From the NCBI RefSeq assembly GCF_030464885.1, contig NZ_JALPRJ010000013.1:1-64000 (forward strand): 64,000 nucleotides of DNA, read 5' to 3'. A program made the position numbers and the translations under genes. The DNA is from Caballeronia sp. SEWSISQ10-4 2. Its GTDB lineage: Bacteria; Pseudomonadota; Gammaproteobacteria; Burkholderiales; Burkholderiaceae. Below, piece after piece: positions 20,714 through 28,591 of this stretch. The notes beneath the pieces were generated by a model. It saw only the letters and a program-made list of their open reading frames with translations, was not told where the DNA came from and searched no databases. How positions within the stretch are numbered: the first letter of the stretch is position 1; every line of letters starts with the position of its first letter.

Positions 20714-21478
20714 ATGCCCGACATCGACATCGCAGATCTCCATCAGAAAGAACTGCTTTACGCTATGGAACGAGCGGAGCGAGAATATAAAAGCTTCTGC
20801 GACACCTGGGACGGAATCGACCGAAAAGCGCAGATCACAACCACAATCGCCGGCGCCTTCCTCGCAGCCCTCTTTACTTTCATTCCCAGATTCGACAAGC
20901 ACGCAGACGTCCTCTTGATTGTCCTCGTCCTCACGGTTATGGCTGTGCTGTTAGTAAGCATAGCGGCGTCATTGTGGGCGCTGTCGGCTCGATCGAGCAC
21001 GCTCCCGCCCTGCGCTTCGGACTTCTTACCTAAATTACTGACGCGGATCGAGTCGGAAAGCGACATGGCGCAGTTCAAAGAAAAACAACTTGCCATGTAT
21101 CAGGAATGGGCGGGGGAGTGGCTCGAAGCTAACGCTTCTGTGGATCTCGCGAATCACTCCAAGTCGCGGCCCCTTTGGATGGGCCAAGTCGCACTATTTG
21201 TTGCGGCCGTCATGACGGTGTTCATAGGTGCAGTGATGTTGGTTTCTGCGACGAGGGCCGACGCACAACAGACTGGCTCGGAAATATCAGACGGTAAGGC
21301 GGACGCGCCCAAAGTTCAGGAATGTCCAGCAATACAAGCCCCGAGCGCGCTGCCCGCTATAACCATAGAGAATTACCTTTCATCGGACGCGGGTGCGTGC
21401 TGTCAAGCGTCCACGAAGGCGCACCAAATTAAGCCAAAGCCTCAAACGCCTAAGAATTTGGGATGTCAGCCGGAATGA
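20714..21478 (+). CDS. Multi-helix membrane protein, possible defence effector
   Basis: 254 residues. Two adjacent transmembrane segments follow a charged N-terminal helix containing YKSFCDTWDGIDRKAQITTT: AGAFLAALFTFIPRF and VLLIVLVLTVMAVLLVSIAA, then a soluble helical segment, then a third segment (QVALFVAAVMTVFIGAVMLV) and a disordered tail. The layout of a helix with a D-x-KA motif, a TM hairpin, a cytosolic insert and a third TM resembles membrane effectors of nucleotide-signalling defence systems such as PycTM and SLATT proteins. There is no cyclase beside it, so this is a structural resemblance only; it could be another small membrane protein. Confidence 0.5.
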   Translation: MPDIDIADLHQKELLYAMERAEREYKSFCDTWDGIDRKAQITTTIAGAFLAALFTFIPRFDKHADVLLIVLVLTVMAVLLVSIAASLWALSARSSTLPPCASDFLPKLLTRIESESDMAQFKEKQLAMYQEWAGEWLEANASVDLANHSKSRPLWMGQVALFVAAVMTVFIGAVMLVSATRADAQQTGSEISDGKADAPKVQECPAIQAPSALPAITIENYLSSDAGACCQASTKAHQIKPKPQTPKNLGCQPE

Positions 21479-21537
21479 TTATCCTGGGGAAAACGGCTTC
21501 TTAAAGACGCCAAACACATCACCGAGTGTGAGGCTAT

Positions 21538-22335
21538 CTAATCAAAGCACGACATGCCGATTTCATAGTACTTTTCGTAGTCTCGCGCCGCAAAAGCGGA
21601 GCGTTGGGCGATCTTGAGTTCGCCGAGAAACCGCGGAGCGTCCAATAATTCGATCGGCATGCCACGCGCAGTTGCTAACTCGCTGACCCTGACGCCTCCC
21701 CGTTGATAGCGTGAGGTCGTCACAAAAACACCCTTGGTATATCCGCCAATGAGGAGAGCTCCGGCCAAGGAACGTATCTGCTCAGCATTTATCGCATTCT
21801 TGTAGCGTTTCACTTGGACACCGATAGTTTCATCCCCTCGTTCGAGAATTACATCGATGCCGCCGTCGCCAGAATAGCTGGTCACTCGCGCGTGAAAACC
21901 GCAGTCGCGAAAGACGCTAGCGACGGTCTCCTCAAAAAGACGCGGATGAAGCTCGAAGCGCTTTTCGTATCGGATGGTCAGATAGTCGCGGATATCTTGT
22001 AACGGTTGCTCGACGTCAGTGAGATCCAGCTCCTTGAGACTGCCGGCCGCGCCGGTGGTCATGCTGAAACGATGGACGCCGTCGTCGAGAATGTCTGATG
22101 AGTCGGGGTCGTAATGAATCGTTGGCTCAAGGTCTTGCTGCTCGACAAGTACAGTCCACCATCCGCAGCCTGCACAGACGGCCGGGGTAACTCCCACCTC
22201 GGAGTTAAATGCTTCGAAATCTTTGTAGCGCGGCGGCAAAGCTTGCAAAGTACTTCGACAGAAGAAACATGTCGAGCAATGAGCGATTGCGCCAGCTAGC
22301 TCCCACGAAACGTGGCTGTAGTCCCAAATAGACAT
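21538..22335 (-). CDS. Mrr-like restriction endonuclease with N-terminal zinc ribbon
   Basis: 265 residues. The C-terminal half is the Mrr_cat PD-(D/E)xK nuclease fold: FEETVASVFRDCGFHARVT, SGDGGIDVI (catalytic Asp), VQVKRYKN (QxK) and GVFVTTSRYQRGG. The N-terminal half holds Cys pairs (CSTCFFCRS near 20, CAGCGWW near 54) that could bind zinc and target the nuclease. Mrr-type proteins cut methylated or foreign DNA. It is convergent with the membrane protein gene at 20714. No methyltransferase is present, consistent with a modification-dependent or conditional nuclease. Confidence 0.75.
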   Translation of the reverse strand: MSIWDYSHVSWELAGAIAHCSTCFFCRSTLQALPPRYKDFEAFNSEVGVTPAVCAGCGWWTVLVEQQDLEPTIHYDPDSSDILDDGVHRFSMTTGAAGSLKELDLTDVEQPLQDIRDYLTIRYEKRFELHPRLFEETVASVFRDCGFHARVTSYSGDGGIDVILERGDETIGVQVKRYKNAINAEQIRSLAGALLIGGYTKGVFVTTSRYQRGGVRVSELATARGMPIELLDAPRFLGELKIAQRSAFAARDYEKYYEIGMSCFD

Positions 22336-22438
22336 TCCTGTCCTTTAACTCGATAACAACCCGGCCGGGAATCCATCGGATCGCCCGCACTGTAAATGTC
22401 ACGAATGCACTTTGGTACTGCCGCCGTCAAACCGCGCG

Positions 22439-22840
22439 TCACTTTGCGATTACCATCGATGCAGCCATCAAAGAATTGATCAGCACGTCGCCATAGCCCC
22501 AGACAAGCGTTCCAAGGACGGTAAGGAATATGGAAATTCGGAATCCATAGGAGTGAAATAGCCGGTATTTCCGCCTCAACGCCTCAAACGGTGCACTCGT
22601 GAAGGTGCCGGGCGTTAGCAGGGCTCCTAGGAGGTTGGCTTTATTTTGCGCGAGGAAGGCAAAGACGGTGATCGGCGCGCCAGCCCGCTGCCACCACGAG
22701 CCCAATGCTTCGTTGGGCGGTCGGAGAGATCCGAAAAGCGGTAGCAAGGTCGAAAAGATCGCAGCCAACGTAAATGCCACCATGAGCGCGATTGCTCGCT
22801 TTACCCTTCGCTCATGGTCGATTAAATAGTCTTCGCTCAT
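22439..22840 (-). CDS. Small membrane protein, three predicted transmembrane segments
   Basis: 133 residues with hydrophobic segments IALMVAFTLAAIFSTLLPLF, APITVFAFLAQNKANLLGAL (weaker) and ISIFLTVLGTLVWGYGDVLI. The charged N terminus (MSEDYLIDHERRVKRA) probably faces the cytoplasm. No family recognised. It lies between the Mrr-like and deaminase genes in the same direction but is separated from both, so operon membership is uncertain. Confidence 0.55.
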   Translation of the reverse strand: MSEDYLIDHERRVKRAIALMVAFTLAAIFSTLLPLFGSLRPPNEALGSWWQRAGAPITVFAFLAQNKANLLGALLTPGTFTSAPFEALRRKYRLFHSYGFRISIFLTVLGTLVWGYGDVLINSLMAASMVIAK

Positions 22841-23165
22841 AACGCTCGTTGGTTATTGTGAGATTCAGCCAATCATCGACGGAGCGAAACTGATCCCGCC
22901 ATGACATGCTGCGCCCACCCAGGACGGCGCCAGCAATCGCGTGCCAGTGTGCGCACCGCGGCGCAGGCTGTTCCCACTACCGAGTCAGGCTGTCGTAGGC
23001 GAAAAAAATCCCGCCGTTTAACGGGCGGGCTAGGGTGCCGACGCTAAGAAAGTCATCGGCCGCCTCGATCGCGGATGTTCACTTCAAAGGCGCCTGTTTC
23101 TTAAGCGAGGGAACGAAGTTGACGCCATCCCGAAGTGCAGATCCAAACACAACCCAGATGCGGGC
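22841..23165. other. Gap upstream of the small membrane protein gene
   Basis: About 325 bp holding the terminator listed below. An 83-codon leftward frame (23084-23335) overlaps the small gene after the deaminase; it has no ribosome binding site and I leave it out. Confidence 0.4.
23002..23030 (-). terminator. Rho-independent terminator of the deaminase transcript
   Basis: On the minus strand CCCGCCCGTT pairs with AACGGCGGG around TA and is followed by ATTTTTTT. It ends the leftward unit containing the deaminase and its small partner. Confidence 0.75.
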
Positions 23166-23366
23166 TTACTTAGAAAAATAATTGTCACTGATGGCGCGGT
23201 ATATCGCCTGATCTTCTGGCGTCGCTTGGAACGAAGAGTTTCCATGATCGCTTGCTTGGCGGTCCGGGCAGGCGATAGGCGCCGCGACGAGAGACGAATG
23301 ATCATGGCTGACCGCCACAAGCACCGGCAATTCAAGCTGCCGAAGGCGAGTCTGAGTATTGTTCAT
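23166..23366 (-). CDS. Small protein overlapping the deaminase gene end
   Basis: 66 residues, MNNTQTRLRQLELPVLVAVS and onward, starting 35 bp before the deaminase stop in another frame, with CAGGAG 7 to 8 bp before its ATG. The overlap and ribosome binding site suggest translational coupling and a partner role for the deaminase. Soluble, no family recognised. A terminator lies about 140 bp after it. Confidence 0.5.
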   Translation of the reverse strand: MNNTQTRLRQLELPVLVAVSHDHSSLVAAPIACPDRQASDHGNSSFQATPEDQAIYRAISDNYFSK

Positions 23367-25011
23367 TCGATTTCTCCTGTTGAATAAGACCTAACAGTGC
23401 CAGCTTTTTGCTGGTCACCTCTGCGACCACTACCTCCTCAAGACGGGGTATCGCCTTGAGGCTCACATGGGTCGAGGGGACGGCCTCTAGCCGGCCAATC
23501 AAGTTTAGCATGCCGTGCTTCTTTCGAGACCCACCGTCGAATAGATCAATGAAGCGCCTAGGCGCCACTCCATCGAACTGGAGCAGTCTTACTTTGTCAC
23601 TGGGATCGGAAGATTCTGTAAGGGCGTCTAGGTGAAGACGGGTCGCCAAGCTTTTCCGATAGGGCTCGATGTAGTGAACTTCCGAAATTCCGGCTGCTAC
23701 GATGTGCCGAGCGCAAGAGTGGCAAGGATAAGTCGTGACGTACAGCTTTCCGCCGATAATACGATCGCCGGCGACTCGGCTTCCACCAAGTAGCGCATGC
23801 ATTTCTGCATGAACGGCTCTTGAAAACTCAATGAGATCTTTCACCCGCGAATCATCAATGATCCGCTGGACAGCTTTCTGCTTGTTTTCCGCTGTTACAA
23901 GGCCAGCATCTACCAAAGAGTCCACTAGCTTCACTGCAATCGTCTGTTTCTCCTGGTCGTTGTGGCAGCGCGCGCCGGTCTGAGCAAAACATCGTTCATC
24001 CAAATAAGATGCGGACAGGGGAAGACGCTTCGTATCGAACGGGGGTTTGCCGTACAAGCCGCCACCGCTTCGCGGCACGTCGTTCCATCCTACTGAGAGC
24101 AATTCTCCTGCTGCGGTCGTGACTGCAGCGCCCACCTGCCGAGATAGACATGCGGAGTTTCGTCCCGCCGACGCCGCCGCATACATTGCGGTTTCTTCAG
24201 GCGACGGGGTGACGATTGACGTACGAAAAATCAAACTAAAGAATCGTCGAAGCTTTTCGACAAGCTGCCCGATGGCTTTGGGCTCGAATGGCTCAGCTAC
24301 TGGGTAGTCCACGCGAAGGAAATAGTCGCAACGTGGGAACGTGTCGCGCACCGACTGGCCATGGGAGAACTCTTCCCCTGAATCGGTGTCGACCAAGTTT
24401 TTTATTTCATGTGAGCTCAACGCGCCTGGGCGTTCCAGATTTTTCTGCCTTACTTCGAGTGGAGAAAATATTCCGATCGCGAACAGCGCGTCACCGTAGA
24501 CCAACCTCAGCAAATCTAACTCGGCGCTATTCTTAACAGAGTCGATTACGTGGCATATGCGGTGCGTGCGTATTTTGCGGCCACCGCTAGCATTGGCTTC
24601 CTCCGCTCGATCCTTGAATTCTCCGAACGCTTTTCGTCTATCCCCGCTCACCTTCGCAATCGCCATTTTCGCTAAGATATCGTTGCCGAATTCTTCGCGC
24701 AGTCGATCACCCTGGCTTATCAATGACTGGATCTCGTGGTAGCACGAGGAGCGATCCATCTTTGACGGGTCGGCATTCAAGCGAATCAATTCGCTTAGAC
24801 GCAGGTCTACCGTACGATAGCCGTAGTCGCTTAGGGCATTCCCTATTTGCTTCGCGGTCTCGTGGATGGGCGAACCAATAGGCCCACAAAGAGCAATCAC
24901 GAGTTCCGGTGTGAGGCTGGCGGTAGCTTCAGCGGTGGAATCTACCTTCTCATCGGATTGCGGCTTCGTAGTGCTGTTCGCCGATACGGCGTTCGCAGTG
25001 GCTCCTGCCAT
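23332..25011 (-). CDS. AvcD/DcdV-type anti-phage deoxycytidylate deaminase
   Basis: 559 residues from the ATG that has GAGGGAGG nine bp upstream. An N-terminal P-loop-like kinase domain (VIALCGPIGSPIHETAKQIG, near 42) is followed by a zinc-dependent cytidine/dCMP deaminase domain with HAEMHALL near 401 and PCHSCARH near 428, the zinc ligands and catalytic Glu. The same two-domain layout defines AvcD/DcdV proteins, which deplete dCTP/dCMP pools when phage infection shuts off transcription of an unstable inhibitory RNA. Here the region upstream is noncoding and could hold such an RNA. It sits at the right end of the island with a small downstream partner gene. Competing idea: a plain ComEB-like dCMP deaminase, but the fused kinase-like domain argues against that. 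Confidence 0.82.
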   Translation of the reverse strand: MAGATANAVSANSTTKPQSDEKVDSTAEATASLTPELVIALCGPIGSPIHETAKQIGNALSDYGYRTVDLRLSELIRLNADPSKMDRSSCYHEIQSLISQGDRLREEFGNDILAKMAIAKVSGDRRKAFGEFKDRAEEANASGGRKIRTHRICHVIDSVKNSAELDLLRLVYGDALFAIGIFSPLEVRQKNLERPGALSSHEIKNLVDTDSGEEFSHGQSVRDTFPRCDYFLRVDYPVAEPFEPKAIGQLVEKLRRFFSLIFRTSIVTPSPEETAMYAAASAGRNSACLSRQVGAAVTTAAGELLSVGWNDVPRSGGGLYGKPPFDTKRLPLSASYLDERCFAQTGARCHNDQEKQTIAVKLVDSLVDAGLVTAENKQKAVQRIIDDSRVKDLIEFSRAVHAEMHALLGGSRVAGDRIIGGKLYVTTYPCHSCARHIVAAGISEVHYIEPYRKSLATRLHLDALTESSDPSDKVRLLQFDGVAPRRFIDLFDGGSRKKHGMLNLIGRLEAVPSTHVSLKAIPRLEEVVVAEVTSKKLALLGLIQQEKSNEQYSDSPSAA

Positions 25012-25245
25012 TAAGTGGGCCTCCCTCGTTTTTTTTATAGTCGTGACGGAGATCGTCAACTATTCAGTCGGTTATTTTTGATCGCCCTCCGCAATTTCCT
25101 AGGGATATTGCATGTATCGGAAACGCTTCGCAATTATGGTTTAAGGCATTGTGTTGTAGTTGAACACGTTTTTTGGTACACACTAAGGTACACATTTTCA
25201 CGAATCTGGAAGCGCGCCCTTTCTTGGAAGGGCTTTGCGCCCTAC
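25012..25245 (-). promoter_or_regulatory. Noncoding leader upstream of the deaminase gene (candidate AvcI-like RNA)
   Basis: About 230 bp between the deaminase start and attR without a credible gene on either strand. AvcD systems elsewhere carry an inhibitory RNA in this position. There is an A/T-rich stretch at 25030-25065 with TATAAA (minus strand) and TTGACG, spaced 14 bp, too short for a confident promoter. No conserved RNA is recognised. Confidence 0.35.
25174..25194. repeat. GGTACACA repeats near right island end
   Basis: Two copies of GGTACACA about 13 bp apart, 50-70 bp inside attR, matching the pair next to attL. Confidence 0.45.
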
Positions 25246-25263
25246 CAGCCGGTTTTGTATTGG
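25246..25263 (+). repeat. Right attachment repeat (attR)
   Basis: Second copy of the 18-bp sequence CAGCCGGTTTTGTATTGG found in the mnmE 3' end. After it the sequence returns to ordinary chromosomal genes. Confidence 0.85.
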
Positions 25264-25352
25264 TGCGTGATCGTTTGTGACGAATTCGCCACAGCGTGGA
25301 AAGCCAAGAAGACGGACGCGTCGCGGGCACACATGATCGAAATACTCCGGCG

Positions 25353-25577
25353 TCACGCGACACTCAGATCGTGCTCGGAATCAAAGCGATCGAGAATGGC
25401 GAGAAGCGCATCGACCTGGTTCAACTGAGCTTTTGACAAATGGTTTAACCGCATAATCTCGACCAACCGCCGACGCCAATACGGTGGCGTTAAAAGCGGG
25501 TTGGCGTAATTCTCGTTACACGATTGCAGCACTGCGGCCCGGATATGTTCGATATCCGTATCGAGTAGAGTCGGCAT
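25353..25577 (-). CDS. Small conserved-looking protein of unknown function
   Basis: 74 residues, starting at the ATG preceded by GGGAGG (5 bp away). Helical and charged: IEHIRAAVLQSCNENYANPL, then LVEIMRLNHLSKAQLNQVDALLAIL. No membrane segment; family unknown. A promoter-like TTGCAC, 18 bp, TAATAA lies 30-60 bp upstream (minus strand, 25607-25636). It is the first gene outside the island. Confidence 0.6.
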   Translation of the reverse strand: MPTLLDTDIEHIRAAVLQSCNENYANPLLTPPYWRRRLVEIMRLNHLSKAQLNQVDALLAILDRFDSEHDLSVA

Positions 25578-25606
25578 GCAAGCCTCCCGCGTCTGCGTCA
25601 ATGCTT

Positions 25607-25636
25607 TTATTATCCTATGGTAATACAAAAGTGCAA
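25607..25636 (-). promoter_or_regulatory. Probable promoter of the 74-residue protein
   Basis: Minus strand TTGCAC, 18-bp spacer, TAATAA, ending about 30 bp before the start codon. Motif match only. Confidence 0.4.
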
Positions 25637-26078
25637 TCTATTTCGCTTCCGAGTGATAGCGACCTAAATTTTCCTGGAAGCGATAACCCCTTCGCCGCTC
25701 AAATCCGTAATCGCTTTCAAACACGTCAATATCTCGCGGGCGATATTTACCGATTTCAAAGGCCGCGAGCATTTCTGTTCGATGCCGATTTGCCGTTCGG
25801 CGCAGCATCGAGCAGATTAGATCGGACTTAGGCTGGATCGGTAGCATCCAGACACCGGAGAGGGTTGATTCGATGGGGGCCCAGCCTGGGTCCTCGCCGG
25901 GCCGGACATCAATTTCTTACCCTTACCAGGTTCCAGGCGCTCTATCCGAACCGCTTGGCGGCAACATGTAACAACAAAACGCAGGATAACTGCTGGTAAT
26001 TTTTTGCAACGTAATCGCCGTTACTCTCTAGCCGATAATTGAGCATCCGTACTGCCTGTTCACGTAGGAGCCTTAGTC
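25637..26078. other. Gap without a confident gene
   Basis: A 69-codon leftward frame (25638-25847) lacks a ribosome binding site and is not called. The rest shows no recognised feature. Confidence 0.4.
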
Positions 26079-26276
26079 GTGCAAGAAATAGCCCCCGCAT
26101 TAACCGAGCAATCCGCGACTGCATTGCTGCGTCAAATCGAACCTGTTCTCGCGTACGTAATTCGTTGCGCGTACACGGAACAGGTGCCGTTCATCAGCGA
26201 AGACGTGATTCAGCTACGACAAAAAATACGCGGATTAATGACGGTTGCACCAGGATCGTCATCGTCTGAGCTTTGA
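26079..26276 (+). CDS. Small protein of unknown function
   Basis: 65 residues from a GTG with AGGAG about 10 bp upstream: mainly helical (LTEQSATALLRQIEPVLAYV), soluble, one cysteine. No family recognised. The main support is the ribosome binding site and a sensible residue composition. Confidence 0.4.
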   Translation: MQEIAPALTEQSATALLRQIEPVLAYVIRCAYTEQVPFISEDVIQLRQKIRGLMTVAPGSSSSEL

Positions 26277-26488
26277 GAGTAAAAACGCGTGCAGCGGTCA
26301 GTCGGCAATATCGATATGCGAATATCCCCATCCGGGAAAGGCTGCGTGGCGAAAGTATCGCTTGGCGGAATCGGTGAGCAATACCTGCATCGTCCTGCTA
26401 TCAAGCAGTCCGCATCAGGGTAACGCTGAAAAAGATTGGTCGCTCCTTGATGTACGATTCCAGAAGAGGAACCGCGCAGGAGCCCAAA

Positions 26489-26626
26489 ATGGCGAATCCG
26501 AAGGATCTCGACGACGAGCGGGCAACTCGCTGCCGCAGACAGATAGCTTTGGCCACCATCGCTGCCGTGATCATTATTGCCGGGTTGTGGCGAACCGCCG
26601 CGTGGCTAGGATGGCTTGGTTCGTGA
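26489..26626 (+). CDS. Very small single-pass membrane protein
   Basis: 45 residues: a charged N terminus (MANPKDLDDERATRCRRQ), one hydrophobic helix (IALATIAAVIIIAGLW) and a short Trp-rich tail (TAAWLGWLGS). AGGAG lies 6 bp before the ATG. The arginines before the helix predict an inside N terminus. Function unknown; many such stress or regulatory microproteins exist. Confidence 0.55.
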   Translation: MANPKDLDDERATRCRRQIALATIAAVIIIAGLWRTAAWLGWLGS

Positions 26627-26721
26627 ATCTTGCATCCTGTGCAACGCGCGTCATGGCGCCGCTTAAGCGACCTGAGTCAACGTCAGGCCGCTAACACCAG
26701 GCGCGCCGCTCATCCCAAGCC

Positions 26722-27348
26722 CTACACCGCCTTTTTCCACGCTGCCGCGAACACGCCCGCGCCCATCAACAGCGCGCCACCAGTCCGATTCACCGTCCGC
26801 TGCACAGCCGGCCGGCGAATCGCACGACGCGCGACCGATGCGAGCATCGCGTATCCAAACGCATTAGCCGCAGCCAGGCCGACGAACGTCGCCTCCATGA
26901 TCGCAATCTGCGAAATGCTCGCGACATGCGGATTAATGAACTGCGGCAGGAAAGCGATAAAGAAAATGATGCTCTTCGGGTTCAGCGTGGTCACTGCGTA
27001 CGCATGAGCGACTATCCGCCCTGTGCGCAACTCGGTGGGGGCTTGGACGGCGTCGGTATCCATCACCGGTGCACGCCACAACTTGATGCCCAGGTAGACG
27101 AGATATGCCGCGCCCACCCATTTCAACACCATGAACAATTCCGCCGATGCCGCGAGCAATACGCCGAGCCCGAGCATGGAGGCGGTCATCGACGTGAGGT
27201 CGCCCAACGCAACGCCAGCGGTTGTCGCGAGCGCATATTTGCGGCCGTGGCCGAGCGCGTACGAGACGACCAGCAACACGGTCGGCCCAGGAATGGCAAC
27301 GAGGATGGCGGAGGCGATCGCGAATGGCAGCCATTGAGTGAGGGTCAT
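26722..27348 (-). CDS. LysE/RhtB family amino acid exporter
   Basis: 208-residue inner membrane protein with five to six hydrophobic helices and the family motif near the start (AIPGPTVLLVVSYALGHGRKYAL...GVALGD). Members export lysine, threonine, homoserine or other amino acids by proton antiport; the substrate cannot be told here. The C-terminal part (LNPKSIIFFIAFLPQFI) is also characteristic. It stands alone. Confidence 0.88.
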   Translation of the reverse strand: MTLTQWLPFAIASAILVAIPGPTVLLVVSYALGHGRKYALATTAGVALGDLTSMTASMLGLGVLLAASAELFMVLKWVGAAYLVYLGIKLWRAPVMDTDAVQAPTELRTGRIVAHAYAVTTLNPKSIIFFIAFLPQFINPHVASISQIAIMEATFVGLAAANAFGYAMLASVARRAIRRPAVQRTVNRTGGALLMGAGVFAAAWKKAV

Positions 27349-27557
27349 GAGAGCTCCTGTGGGAAGCGTCGATTAATCCACGAAGATGCGCTTCTGACAA
27401 GACATCGCGTAAAAAACGATGGAAACCAAGCGCGTAGGCACCGCCACGGAAGAGCGGCCGCGCATACCAGGTATCTGACTCAGAATGACTTTGTCTGCTG
27501 AACTGCGTTTATGTATCCGGTTTCTGCGTTCGGCACAAATTCTGCTTAGAATTAAGT

Positions 27558-27652
27558 CGGCTTTGCCCAGCGATCAGGCCCGGCAATCTCAATGTCTCCT
27601 CCCTCATTCGTGAGGTTGAATGCCCGGTTCCGGCGAACCGGGCATCTTTTAT
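27558..27652 (+). ncRNA. Candidate small RNA with anti-Shine-Dalgarno motif
   Basis: No gene precedes this intrinsic terminator (TGCCCGGTTC, CGGC, GAACCGGGCA, then CTTTTATT), which suggests a stand-alone RNA. About 25 nt before the stem lies TGTCTCCTCC (27592-27601), complementary to ribosome binding sites. A -10-like TAGAAT at 27546-27551 gives a start near 27558 and an RNA of about 95 nt; the -35 is poor. The same motif is found twice in the second candidate at 29677-29739. Confidence 0.5.
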
Positions 27653-27655
27653 TGC
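27621..27655 (+). terminator. Orphan intrinsic terminator
   Basis: 10-bp GC-rich stem with a 4-nt loop and a following T-rich tail; no coding region upstream on the same strand. Probably ends the candidate small RNA. Confidence 0.75.
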
Positions 27656-27876
27656 CTTTTTGGTTTGCGCTGCATCATTCGTGATTTTTATTAGCATGCC
27701 GTACGGTTAAAGCCGCTTAATGCAAAAAATCCATCTGCGACAATCTGTCTTGTTGCGAACGCACACAAGTTGTGCTTGCCTATTGCAAATTCTCGTTTAG
27801 GATAAACGCTGCAGATTAATAACTAGTCACTGAATACATAGCTAAATCCCGAGAAATAGTTGCATGGAGGCTATAG

Positions 27877-28221
27877 ATGAAAAAGCGCGCCATTGCTGGT
27901 TTCGCGATGATCGGCTTATTCGCCGCGATCACCACGGTTCATGCCCAGGACAAGGTGATCCAACCGCAGCAAACGTTCAGTTTCATGCCTAATTCGTACG
28001 GCTGTTTATCGAAGGACAAATTCGATTCCGCCGATCAGCACGCCCAAGCTGGCGAGCAGCAGAAAATGCAAGAGTTCTTCACTGGGTTTCAATGTCTGTC
28101 CACACCGGAAAACGCTCATTTCCGCGTACTGCGTGTTGTCGGACACGATGTCGAATTTGTGAATGCCGCGAACAGCGATACACAAGGTATGTGGACCGCC
28201 GACCGATTTATTAAGCAGTGA
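27877..28221 (+). CDS. Small exported protein of unknown function
   Basis: 114 residues with a clear signal peptide (MKKRAIAGFAMIGLFAAITTVHAQ, cleavage near AHAQ-D). The mature part has two cysteines (YGCLSKDKFD, FQCLSTPE), probably a disulphide, and ends VEFVNAANSDTQGMWTADRF. GGAGG lies eight bp before the ATG. Family unknown; such small periplasmic proteins are common in Burkholderiaceae. Confidence 0.65.
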   Translation: MKKRAIAGFAMIGLFAAITTVHAQDKVIQPQQTFSFMPNSYGCLSKDKFDSADQHAQAGEQQKMQEFFTGFQCLSTPENAHFRVLRVVGHDVEFVNAANSDTQGMWTADRFIKQ

Positions 28222-28591
28222 ATTAATCACGCACGAATCAGGGTTTCAACGGATAACGGCGGTGCAAAAACCGCCGGCTATCTGATCGCTTGATTATCTC
28301 GCGGCGAGATTTATTCACGCCCGCCGCGTCGGTTTCACGTTTCGCGCAGGACCATCCTGCGCCCTCGCCCATTGAGGCTTAAGCCCGCATTCGGGCCGCC
28401 ATCGCTCCGACGGTTTCCAGCCAACCACACCCTCCATCAAGCTATTCCCCGCAACGAACGAACGCGTTCGGTATCATCACGCGTCGAACGTCGTCGAATG
28501 TGATTGGGAACGCGTCAGCGCGCAGCGGTCCCGCGTGAACATCCGTCAAGATTCCCCTTTTCCGGCCTCTCAAAAGGCCTTCCGGTGTTGC
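28222..28591. other. Intergenic region before yaeQ
   Basis: About 370 bp; a GCGCAGGA/TCCTGCGC hairpin at 28341-28360 without T run is the only structure noticed. No gene. Confidence 0.4.

Larger units (their letters stand above)
13894..25263. mobile_element. Genomic island integrated at the 3' end of mnmE
   Basis: An identical 18-bp sequence, CAGCCGGTTTTGTATTGG, occurs inside the mnmE 3' end (13894-13911) and again at 25246-25263. Between the copies lie a tyrosine integrase 175 bp from the left repeat, an IS remnant, phage-like and unknown genes, a restriction-like endonuclease and a deaminase, with visibly lower GC content in many parts. The mnmE (trmE) 3' end is a known target of SGI1-type islands. 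The element size implied is about 11.35 kb. GGTACACA repeats near both ends may be integrase arm sites. No replication or conjugation gene is seen, so movement would depend on the integrase alone or on a helper. Confidence 0.88.

Noticed and set aside
23084..23335. 83-codon leftward frame after the deaminase
   Set aside because: Overlaps the better-supported 66-residue gene in another frame and lacks a ribosome binding site.
25638..25847. 69-codon leftward frame
   Set aside because: No ribosome binding site and no similarity; kept only as a possibility.
28330..28345. parS-like word (GGTTTCACGTTTC)
   Set aside because: Resembles half of GTTTCACGTGAAAC but the second half does not match; no parS site found in the window.
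28341..28360. GCGCAGGA/TCCTGCGC hairpin
   Set aside because: No T run and no gene end nearby; function not supported.
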